From: Luidia sarsii
Taxonomy: Eukaryota; Echinodermata; Asteroidea; Paxillosida; Luidiidae
Direction of reading: 5' to 3'
DNA length: 64,000 bases
NCBI GenBank assembly: GCA_949987565.1
Contig: OX465121.1
Location: forward strand, 124,001-188,000
Every line of letters begins with the position of its first letter. Within the stretch, counting starts at the first letter, position 1. The notes under the pieces were generated by a model, which searched no databases, had not been told where the DNA came from, and saw nothing but the letters and a program-made list of their open reading frames with translations. Positions 1 to 8,460 of the stretch are shown in pieces. A program made the position numbers and the translations under genes.

Positions 1-846
1 AAAAGCAGGACCTCTCTCAAAGGCAGGACCTTTCTAGCAGGACCTTTCTCAAAGGCAGGACCTTTCTCAGAGGCAGGACCTTTCTCAGAGGCAGGACCTT
101 TCTCAAAGGCAGGACCTCTCTCAAAGGCAGGACCTTTCTCAAAGGCAGGACCTTTCTCAAAGGCAGGACCTTTGTCAGAGGCAGGACCTTTGTCAGAGGC
201 AGGACCTTTCTCAAAGGCAGGACCTTTCTCAGAGGCAGGACCTTTCTCAGAGGCAGGACCTTTCTCAGAGGCAGGACCTTTCTCAAAGGCAGGACCTTTC
301 TCAAAGGCAGGACCTTTCTCAAAGGCAGGACCTTTCTCAAAGGCAGGACCTTTCTCAGAGGCAGGACCTTTCTCAGAGGCAGGACCTTTCTCAGAGGCAG
401 GACCTTCCTCAAAGGCAGGACCTTTCTCAAAGGCAGGACCTTTCTCAAAGGCAGGACCTTTCTCAAAGGCAGGACCTTTCTCAAAGGCAGGACCTTTCTC
501 AAAGGCAGGACCTTTCTCAAAGGCAGAACCATTCTCAAAGGCAGGAACTTTCTCAGAGGCAGGACGTTTCTCAGAGGCAGGACGTTTCTCAAAGGCAGGA
601 CCTTTCTCAAAGGCAGGACCTTTCTCAAAGGCAGAACCTTTCTCAAAGGCAGGACCTTTCTCAGAGGCAGGACCTTTCTCAAAGGCAGGACCTTTCTCAG
701 AGGCAGGACCTATCTCAAAGGCAGGGTCTTTCTCAAAGGCAGGGTCTTTCTCAAAGTCAGGACCTTTCTCAAGTGCAGGATCTTTCTCAAAGGCAGGACC
801 TTTCTCAAAGGCAGGACCTCTCTCAAAGGCAGGACCTTTCTAGCAG
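1..846. repeat. 18-bp minisatellite (GCAGGACCTTTCTCAAAG)n
   Basis: About 46 head-to-tail copies of an 18-bp unit run from the window edge to 846. The main variation is AAAG versus AGAG at the unit end, plus scattered point changes. Because 18 is a multiple of three and the unit lacks stops in several frames, long open frames appear on both strands; these are not genes. The unit matches the inner part of the palindromic element that directly follows, so the array appears to have expanded from it. The array continues off the left edge. Confidence 0.97.
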
Positions 847-925
847 GTCCTACTGGGTTTCAATCCTTTCTGCCTCTGAGAAAGGTTCTGCTAGGATCGA
901 AACACCAGCCCCTTCTAATTTTAGA
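847..925 (+). mobile_element. Remnant of palindromic element family H (end of the minisatellite)
   Basis: The array passes straight into a copy of a dispersed element recognised by CTGCTAGGATCGAAAC preceded by a CCTCTGAGAAAGG segment. The same end occurs near 6030, 6950, 9200, 30050, 34400 and 51600. The left part carries an imperfect inverted version of it (TTTCAATCC). Confidence 0.75.
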
Positions 926-1274
926 TCAATTAGACATAAAAGACTAAAGGACTATCCGAGGGCATGCAATCTCGTTTGTCTTCTGGAGCACAGAGAGACT
1001 TATCAATCGCAGAAGTATCTCCTAACAGGCTACCCCTTGTTACTCTCTCAGGTTGGGGGAAAGGCAACTTGTTACACGGCGTGTATCCAAAGGGCGCTAA
1101 GCAGAACATACATCGGCTGTGTGAGAAGCCCACAACAAACACTCGAGCACGGCAAGACTCGTTCGTAAAAAGCCAATTTTCATCCCAGGCCCGGAGGAAC
1201 GGCTCGTATTTCTGCTCGTATTTCTTTATAATTATTTCTTCTAATTTCGAGGGCGGTGCTGGGCTGGGGCTATT
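926..1274. other. 5' flank of the class A GPCR, no gene seen
   Basis: About 350 bp of unique sequence with no convincing coding frame. It should hold the promoter and 5' UTR of the GPCR that starts at 1275. I see no clear TATA box. Confidence 0.4.
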
Positions 1275-2384
1275 ATGGCCATGGTCGGGTCGTTCTGGTT
1301 ATGGGCGGCGTTGGGAGCGCTGCTCGCGATCGGCCTGGTGGCAGTCTTCGGGAACGTCCTTCTGATCGTTCTTGTCCTCTCCTCCCGCCCTGACGTCACC
1401 ACTTACCCTCCCAACTACTTCGCCCTGAGTCTGGCCTCCGTGGACCTGCTGACGACGCTGGTGCTCGCGCCCTTGCAGGGCTACCGCGGCGGCACAGGCG
1501 GCAGCGGCGTCGGGGCACAGGCCACTCGACGCGACAGCGCCCTCTGTGGCCTCGCCAACTTCCTGGCTCTGCTGTCCACGATGGCGTCCCTGTTGAGTTT
1601 GCTGGCCGTGTCCGTGGACAGGTATCTGGCCGTCTGCAGGCCGCTGAGATACGCCGCTCTCGTCACGGTCGGTCGCGTCGTGGGCGTCATAGCGGCGCTC
1701 TGGCTCTACTCCGTCACCGCGAGCCTCCTCATCTTTCTCCCCGATATTCACGAAACAGCCGTGGACTCCGAGCGGATTAACGCCACCGCCGTGTTGCAGC
1801 CGTGCAGCGTGGCCTCGCTGGTGGGGGTGTACTACGGCTATTTCCTGTGGGCCAACTTCCTCCTCCCGATCCCGCTGATGCTGGCCATGTACACGCACAT
1901 CTTCCTGATAGCGCGCCGCCACGCGCGCGCCATACGCAGCGTGCGGCGTCGGCTGGCGCGCTTGGCGGACGCCGTGGGCGCCCCGAGGCCACGGCGGACT
2001 GAGCCGCCGTCCGACGACCCGGGAGGGCCAGGGCAGAGCCTCCGCACGGCCTGCGTTCTCTTCGGCATCACGGCCTACTTTCTGCTGTCGTGGGCGGCCA
2101 TCTTGGTGCTCCTGGCCGTGGCCAGGGAACTCCCGTCTCACCACGCCCGCCGGCTGGGCCTCGCCCGTACCGGCGTGTTGTACGCCAACGCGGCCGTCCA
2201 CCCGTACGTCTACGTGCTCCACCACGCCAAACTCCGGGCGCGCGCGGCGGGCCTGTGGATGCGCCGGGCGCCGCGGGTCATCCCCGGCGGGGCTATCGCG
2301 CCGCCGGCCCCGCCGAACTCCGAGGCGTTGGACGCGTCAAGAGTACGGTCTAGTGCGGAGACGCTGACGAATTGGCGCCGGTAG
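1275..2384 (+). CDS. Class A (rhodopsin-like) G protein-coupled receptor, orphan, intronless
   Basis: One uninterrupted 369-residue frame encodes a seven-helix plasma-membrane receptor. Visible class A landmarks are GN in TM1 (N27), LASVD in TM2 (D57), C91 at the top of TM3, DRY at 115-117, a TM4 Trp, PIP in TM5, and a Cys in the second extracellular loop. Position 3.32 is Ala, so it is not an aminergic receptor. Two landmarks are altered: TM6 has SWAA in place of CWxP, and TM7 has HPYVY (309-313) in place of NPxxY. The first extracellular loop holds a Gly-rich insertion of roughly 20 residues. The third intracellular loop is Arg-rich and the C tail is Pro/Ala-rich. ATG 1275 was chosen as the first in-frame ATG; ATG 1281 has an equally good context. 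GC content is much higher than in the flanks. The ligand cannot be told from sequence alone. Confidence 0.9.
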   Translation: MAMVGSFWLWAALGALLAIGLVAVFGNVLLIVLVLSSRPDVTTYPPNYFALSLASVDLLTTLVLAPLQGYRGGTGGSGVGAQATRRDSALCGLANFLALLSTMASLLSLLAVSVDRYLAVCRPLRYAALVTVGRVVGVIAALWLYSVTASLLIFLPDIHETAVDSERINATAVLQPCSVASLVGVYYGYFLWANFLLPIPLMLAMYTHIFLIARRHARAIRSVRRRLARLADAVGAPRPRRTEPPSDDPGGPGQSLRTACVLFGITAYFLLSWAAILVLLAVARELPSHHARRLGLARTGVLYANAAVHPYVYVLHHAKLRARAAGLWMRRAPRVIPGGAIAPPAPPNSEALDASRVRSSAETLTNWRR

Positions 2385-2604
2385 AGGCGTGGCTCTCCTA
2401 ACAAAACTATATTGAATTCGTTGAATCACTCGACACAGGTTGAGGAGACTCTCAGAAGTACGAGCAACGTTGTGGGGAAAAAAGCTCCTCACGTATTGAT
2501 GCTATTATGGGTGGTTTGGCCTATTGATATATTGTTGGCAATTGATAATTGCATTCTTTGTGCACTTTAGAAATGTACGGTCATAATGAAGGTTGTTTAT
2601 TTCT

Positions 2605-2610
2605 AATAAA
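2605..2610 (+). promoter_or_regulatory. Candidate polyadenylation signal AATAAA for the class A GPCR
   Basis: A canonical AATAAA lies 221 bp after the GPCR stop codon in AT-rich sequence, a plausible 3' end for a single-exon gene. Confidence 0.5.
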
Positions 2611-2639
2611 ACTTTTAAAAATTGGCAATTTGAAAGAAA

Positions 2640-2890
2640 ACTTTGAAAGGATCGGGACTTGAACCCGAGCATGGATTAAGGTATACTATAGTGCTCTTCT
2701 ACCTGAGCTATCCAGCCCTTATAGATAGTGGCTTTCCCTAATAGTCAACTAGTCTTTGCCGGGTCGGGGGCGCCAGTCAGAAGCAATTATTATATCCGCC
2801 GTATATCTCCAGGGATCACACCTCCACTTTCATTCAGATGCAAACAACCAATGGTTGTAAAGCTGGCTAAACGGCAGCTCGGGGATCACA
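2640..2890 (-). mobile_element. tRNA-derived SINE, family A, copy 1
   Basis: Read on the minus strand this has a tRNA-like unit (a box A near TAGCTCAGGTAGAAGAGC and a box B GGGTTCAAGTCCCG at 2647-2715). Its 5' side carries a conserved non-tRNA segment with GACTGGCGCCCCC-like and GGCAAAGACTAGTTGACTA motifs. The same combination occurs at 2973-3085, 15845-16325, 32580-32840 and 47950-48115. It is degenerate in the anticodon arm and is not a functional tRNA gene. Confidence 0.8.
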
Positions 2891-2972
2891 CAAAGTGGAT
2901 GCATCTTCTTCAATTCAAATCAAGCAAAGGAAGGGGAAACAATAACTGTGAAACATACAGTGAATTGCTTCT

Positions 2973-3085
2973 GCCAAAGACTAGAGGCCACCATCTAAGG
3001 GCTGGATAGCTCAGATGGAAGAGAACTGGTACGTTAGTCCAGAGGTATCGGGTTCAGGTCCCAGTCCAGTCAATGTTTTCTTTGC
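2973..3085 (+). mobile_element. tRNA-derived SINE, family A, copy 2 (short)
   Basis: The tRNA-like part (GGGCTGGATAGCTCAGATGG ... GTCCAGTCAA) is preceded by a shortened copy of the family's non-tRNA segment (GCTTCTGCCAAAGACTAG). It lies about 80 bp from copy 1, in opposite orientation. Confidence 0.8.
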
Positions 3086-3193
3086 CAATTTAACGAATTG
3101 AGAAATCCATACCTTCAATTCAATATTTTATGAAGGGAAAGTTGGTATGCCCTATTGGTGACAAGACTTGAAGGTTTGCATGGCGGAAATGCT

Positions 3194-3334
3194 AAGTGGA
3201 AGGTTTGCGGTGACAGTCTCCCGACGACGGGCAGAGTACACACTACCCGAAACGTTGAGTTACAGGCACTTTTCAGAGCCACACTCCCTCTGGAAAGAGA
3301 AGTGCACCATGGTGTCATCGCAAACCTTCCACTT
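3194..3334. mobile_element. MITE family T, complete copy with inverted ends
   Basis: Inverted ends AAGTGGAAGGTTTGCGGTGACA and its near complement (TGTCATCGCAAACCTTCCACTT) bound a 141-bp element. The interior carries a TACACACTACCCGAAACGTTGAG motif that recurs at 6720, 23030 and 34990. It has no coding capacity. Confidence 0.8.
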
Positions 3335-4482
3335 ACTATAGTTGACATAATGAAACATGCATCATTACAAGCAACAGCAACAGCACTAGTAGCATCAGCA
3401 ATATAATTCTGTTTAAAGAATAATAAAATAGCATGTCCTTAAATCGTTGAATTTGCAATAACAATCTACCAGCAAGTTTCTGTCGTGAAGTTCTTCATCT
3501 ATTTTATGTCTTCTTCCCCTTGCCCGTGATGTTGTTGCCATGGGGATTCGCGTTGTCAAGCGCGACACCATGGGAACCACGCAGATGTCCGCTTTCCATC
3601 GATACACAAAAAAACACCAAACATTGGTTTTGTATTTATATCATACAGATACAAATCAGAGGCAATGAGCTTCATCAGTCCATGGTCAGACAGGGACGGG
3701 TTTAGGCGGTATTAACAGAATTTGAGTAGCCAGGAAAGGCAGTACAGATGCATGCATAAAACTGGTTTTGCGTAAACTGCAAAGATTGTGGAGATGAACA
3801 TGAATTGTACACATTGGCCTAATTAAAGATAGTAGGATACCACATCACTGGTCTCACATCAAAATAGCTCTGCCGTGTGATTACGGCAGAAGATACTAAG
3901 GCACGTAGCCGCGACTTATTTTTAGAAGCCTGACAAATAGGTTGGCAGTAATGGCCGGATTGACGTCAAACCAAAGTTAAGCCCTGGAAATAGACCAGCA
4001 GACCAGACCAGACCAAATAATAACACACTGTAGATTCATGACATCCGTTTGCTACCAATTCCAAGAGGAACTTGAGCCTCCTTTGGTTGTGGTGCTAGCC
4101 TCCACTCCAGACTTCCTTTCTTTTTACAACCATAATACTGATGGAGGACGCTCGTTTAACCATGCATGATGTTGCGTTTGATCCTGCGTGCGCACTGGAT
4201 AATTTTTTAAGCCTTGATAAAAGGTTATGGATACTCCCACCATGTCTCTTGTGCTATCAGTGTCTGCAGTCCCTGTATCGGAAATGGTTTCTTGCTTTTA
4301 AATGAAAACAAAAAACTCCACTACAGGGCTTATCAAAGCCAGTAGGCCACCATTATAAATACCTTTACGATGTAAATTTGATGGTGCTTTTAAAATAGAT
4401 TCATATCAACATTTCCTCAGAATAACAACAGCATGCCATACACCAAATACACATTGTCTAAGGCGCGTACGTGAATGAGGAA
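3335..4482. other. Intergenic stretch, no gene seen
   Basis: AT-rich unique or old repeat sequence. No frame has a recognisable domain or splice structure. Confidence 0.4.
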
Positions 4483-4485
4483 CTA

Positions 4486-4520
<35 letters not shown>

Positions 4521-4845
4521 TAGGCTCAGGCTCAGGCTTAGGCTCAGGCTCAGGCTTAGGCTTAAGCTTAGGCTTAGGCTCATGCTCAGTTAAATGGTCA
4601 GGGTCAGGGTCAGGGTCAGGGTCAGGGTCAGGGTCAGGGTCAGGCTCAGGCTCAGGCTCAGGCTCAGTCCCAGGCTCAGGCTCAGGCTCAGTCTCAGGGT
4701 CAGGGTCAGGGTCACGGTCAGGCTCAGGCTCAGGCTCAGTCTCAGGCTCAGTCTCAGGCTCAGTCTCAGGGTCAGGGTCAGGCTCAGGGTCAGGGTCAGG
4801 GTCAGGGTCAGGCTCAGGCTCAGGCTCTGCAGGCTCAAGCTTGGG
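4483..4845. repeat. Hexamer array (GGCTCA/GGGTCA)n
   Basis: About 60 copies of a six-base unit alternate in blocks of GGCTCA and GGGTCA. The array ends in GCTTGGGCTTCGTCCTCGTC, which resembles the end of MITE family S (best copy 49284-49540). Glu-Pro, Asp-Pro or Val-Arg frames arise simply from the repeat. Confidence 0.95.
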
Positions 4846-4944
4846 CTTCGTCCTCGTCACCAATCAGCCGGAAATGCAGCTTGTTTATGTTTTTTACATT
4901 CATGTTGAAGCTTTGTCCTCTTATTCAGCGCAGAACAGAACAAG

Positions 4945-5000
4945 GACAATTTCATAGAGCCGCTTAAGCACCAAACTGTCCTCAAGCATGAAAAGCCTGG
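4945..5000. repeat. Partial copy of dispersed element family C (GCCGCTTAAGC)
   Basis: ATTTCATAGAGCCGCTTAAGC matches the left end of the longer element at 11839-12150. Confidence 0.6.
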
Positions 5001-5227
5001 CCCAATACAATCAGGTTGCCTGCCACATGGTTGGCAGGTTGAGCTGCAACTTTCACAGGTGAGTTATTTCATGCACATGCTAGATTAGACAAAGTATGGA
5101 CGCGTTTCTAAGACCTTTACCAATGGTGTGTAGGGGCTTTAAGGCTTTACATAGAGTCACCTCAAACGCTCCTATAATGTTGTTCAAATCAAGGAAGAAC
5201 GTTCGTACTTTAAACAGGTTTTCATTC

Positions 5228-5540
5228 TTAAAGCCCCTACACAACATTGGTCGAGGTCAAAGAATAGCATCCATATGTTGTCTGATCCAACGTATGCATG
5301 AAATAGCACACCTGTGAAAATTTCATCTCAATCCGCCAACCGAGTCTCGAGAAAATCGTGAAAAATAGTTTAGATCTCGGTGAGATGTAAGCGATTTCTT
5401 TTACTCTTTTCTCCCAAAATACAACATTTTAGGTTGAAATACTTCAGTGCGAGGTTTTGACCTCCAAATGTATAAGTTTCATGCAAATCTGTGAACATTT
5501 CTGTTTTTCGATCTTACCAATGTTGTGTAGGGGCTTTTAA
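5228..5540. mobile_element. Inverted-repeat element family G, TTAA ends
   Basis: The sequence runs from TTAAAGCCCCTACACAACAT to the near-complementary ATGTTGTGTAGGGGCTTTTAA. A solitary end also occurs at 5111-5143. A related, more diverged copy lies at 50460-50815. The 313-bp interior is noncoding. Confidence 0.8.
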
Positions 5541-6015
5541 GCGGGTCTATGAAAATTGGCCAGAATTGTTTCAAAGTAGTAGCCCCATTTTGCCCGAAGA
5601 TGGAGGTCAGATATGAACCCGCGGTCGACTTCATGAAACTCGTCGTGACTAATCAGCAATTGATCGCATAACAGAGAGCTCGTGCACCGAAGCCATACTA
5701 CGGACGATGACAGTCACGTCGGGCTACCAGTGGTAACCTTGGTTACGATGCATCGTATAAGGCTTTGTGAAATCCATCCCTGGTGCCCGATGAGCCAGTG
5801 CCTGGGCTCATCTATATGGCCCGAACACGCGTCTTTAAGCCGTTTACCAAATGAAGTCTAGATATGGCCCTTTTCCCCAAACTCGGCTTAGGCTCAGGCT
5901 TTGTCTCTCCATTTCTTTCATCTAGTTTTAAGTACAAGGCATGAAACTGAGAGACCTTTGGCTTCGTTTGTGAATGTTACACTGCGTTTTGAAAAAAAAA
6001 AAAACAAGCTTCAAC
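5541..6015. other. Intergenic stretch with a family S fragment
   Basis: No gene is seen. A GGCTTAGGCTCAGGCTTTGTCT segment near 5883 is an end of MITE family S. Confidence 0.45.
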
Positions 6016-6021
6016 TTATAC

Positions 6022-6340
6022 AATTTAGTGGGCCTGACGTTTCGATCCTAGCAGGACCTTTCTCAAAGGCAGAGTGACAAGGACAAAACAAATGTATGTA
6101 CACGAAGGAAGGGGGAAGAGAGTGAATAGGACACGGATGAGAAACAAAGGACAAAGAGTAAAGCTGGTAGGGAGAGATCAAAGGGAAGTGCAAGGAGTAG
6201 GGTAGGGATTAGTGAGAAGAGGGGGAAAGATCAAAGAGAGAAGTGTGAAGGAGTGAACACAAAAGAAGGATTATCAGAAAGCTGCATGGTGTTAGTCATT
6301 ACCATCCTGGATGTTGAGACCATGTGGTTGAATAGTCCGA
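6022..6340 (-). mobile_element. Element family H, long copy
   Basis: Read on the minus strand this matches 51320-51632 closely and 29800-30095 in part. A block of TCTTTGATC/TTTCCCCCTCTT repeats leads into CCTTTGAGAAAGGTCCTGCT and AGGATCGAAACGTCAGGCCC. It has no coding capacity and looks like the terminal part of a larger retroelement, possibly Penelope-like. Confidence 0.7.
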
Positions 6341-6711
6341 AGACAGTTGTGATTTGTTTCCGAAATTAATTTGAAGATTTGTTGGCTTGATAGGTATAGG
6401 GTATTCCCTCAAGAAAATGGGGCCAAACGCTTGTTTTGAGATGTCTGTTAAGTTATTACGAGTAAGATAAAATGAGATTTTCAAGTGACGTCACAATCTC
6501 GAATAGCGCCCTCAGTGACTTAAAAACGACACACACCGTCGTCTCAAAATCTGCGAGGATCTCAGTTTCCGGACACAAAGATAAAATCACGCTACGATTT
6601 GTTTAGGTATTTCAAACCATTTTTTTTTATTCACGTCAAATCTCTGTATTTGGAGAGAAATGGCACCTTTCTCTGTGTTTACGTTCGGTTATTGGTTTGA
6701 CAGATAAACAA

Positions 6712-6830
6712 TACCTGACGACGGGCGGAGTACACACTACCCGAAACGTTGAGTTACCGGCTCTTTTCAGAGCCACACTCCGTCTCGAAAGAGAGGTGCT
6801 ACATGGTGTTAACGCAAACCTTCCAATAAT
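6712..6830. mobile_element. MITE family T, partial copy
   Basis: It carries the family core (CGACGGGCGGAGTACACACT and ACCCGAAACGTTGAG) and an eroded right end. Confidence 0.7.
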
Positions 6831-6921
6831 TAAACAATACCCCCAAAAATATGAAGTTAATACAAAGACTTTTGCAAACTGCTCACTTACTAAAAGGTCC
6901 TTCAATACATGAATCTCAAAA

Positions 6922-6975
6922 GTTAGAGGGCCTGACGTTTTCGATCCTAGCAGGACCTTTCTTAAAGGCAAATGC
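6922..6975. mobile_element. Element family H, half copy
   Basis: GGGCCTGACGTTTTCGATCC followed by TAGCAGGACCTTTCTTAAAG is one arm of the palindromic form seen whole at 34371-34463. Confidence 0.7.
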
Positions 6976-8381
6976 AATACCCCCCCCCCCACAAAAAAAA
7001 TTAGAAAATCCAAATCAGATTTGAAAGTGTAAATGTAACCGCACAGCCTGCAACATTCCAGTACACGATGAAAACTCAAGGAGCACGGGGTCGATAAACT
7101 TGTGCTCAGATTTATATACCCGTGTACTTTCTGTAATGTGGCCTGAACTCTCAAAAGCCAGCCCGGACCGAGTTATGTTACCTCTAAGCACGTGCAAACG
7201 AGCGAACATAACACTTGGAAACAGGAAATGCTGGGAGACAAATGATCAAGGCTGTGTGGTACTAACTTCCATTGCGGAAATGGATGCAAAGACTGGTGCC
7301 ACTGGTCGACGGTGTATACTCTCTAAATGCAAAAGAGTGACTAATTCCCCCTCTCAGTGAGTGAAAAACGCTCCCAAAAAGCCCAAACCGCTGTACAAGA
7401 GTGAAAAACACTGTGAAAGATGTGGAAACCACTCTTAGAGGAGTGAAATACCACTCTTGTAAGGAGCAAGATTAATGTATAATCATAATTATTTAATTCC
7501 ATACTTATGGAGAACAACTCGAAAAAGAGTCGCCCTCCATATGGCTCCTCAATAGAGATGTTCTTTAATCCATTCTTAAGTTGTGTCCACACCTTTTACA
7601 GTGTTTTTGTTGCCCTTTTTTGAGGGTTTTTGTTTTTTCTTGAGAAAATTTCGTTCTTTGTGCGAGTGGATTATTCACCCGTTTGCATTTAGAGAGTATA
7701 GCAGTCTGCGTATCACTGTCCGGTGGTATGAACCTACTGTCACGATTGGCCGGCCGTCAACTTTGGATTGAGAGCACGCCACCACAGGCGGACTGTCTGA
7801 AAATACTCCCCGGTGATGCCTTCTGCCTTGTGCCACGGGATGTCCGCTACCCGTTTCCGCCTGTTTACCCCCGGTAGAGCATGGAAGTCGAAGCAGCTCA
7901 TACGCGCCGGCCTTGGACGGTATTGTGTTACGGCAGCGGCCTGTGCTTCAGTCTGCCCACACTCGGCCAGTTCCATCCGGGATCTCATGTTGCACTTCGC
8001 AATTGCACGAAGAGAGAGAGAGCTAGAGAGAACTAGAGACAGAGATAAATCCGTCTGGTGTTGACTACGTGACAGAAGCAGAGATCTCAGACGCTCATGC
8101 TTCACGTTGCCAGTCACATGTCGTACGTCTCTGGACCAGGCGAGAACTTTAATCTACAACGGCAGAACATTTGTCTTGTTTTTTTGCTCGACTCATAAGG
8201 TGACGAACGACTTAGCTTTACCCGCAACATTTTGTTTTGGAGGGGGACACACGAAGACCGCTGTAATCTTCGTTCGGTTGTTATTTCACCGCGCCCGTAA
8301 TAGCAGCGCGCCGAAAGAGGACGCCCAGGAGATTGTCCGTCGGAGTGAGCGGAGCAGTCTCTCTATTTCCCCGCCGAGGAG
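6976..8381. other. 5' flank of the adhesion GPCR, no other gene seen
   Basis: No recognisable coding exon or domain. The last 100 bp before 8382 are GC-rich and purine-rich, as expected for a 5' UTR. The promoter of the adhesion GPCR should lie here or further left; no TATA box stands out. Confidence 0.4.
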
Positions 8382-8460
8382 ATGGCGACATTCGCCCGGG
8401 GCCGTTCAGCCTTGATTACGGCGCTTCAACTGGCGGTCCTCGTGACTTTCGTCAGAGTTG
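8382..8460 (+). CDS. Adhesion GPCR exon 1: signal peptide
   Basis: ATG in a GAGATGG context opens 26 codons with a short basic start and a hydrophobic stretch ([11 protein letters not shown]), then donor G|GTAAGT in phase 1. The start is supported by the signal-peptide character and by phase agreement with the sushi exon almost 6 kb away. Confidence 0.85.

Noticed and set aside
17..843. Long open frames (LRKVLP and SEAGPF repeats) on both strands
   Set aside because: They are read-through of an 18-bp tandem repeat with no stop codons. There is no start context, domain or splice structure.
1299..2225. 308-codon open frame antisense to the class A GPCR
   Set aside because: It is a shadow of a GC-rich coding region. 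The composition (Gln/Arg/Gly) is typical of antisense frames and there is no domain.
4483..4863. Glu/Pro/Asp-rich repeat protein on the minus strand
   Set aside because: It is a product of a GGCTCA/GGGTCA hexamer array; equally long frames occur on the other strand.
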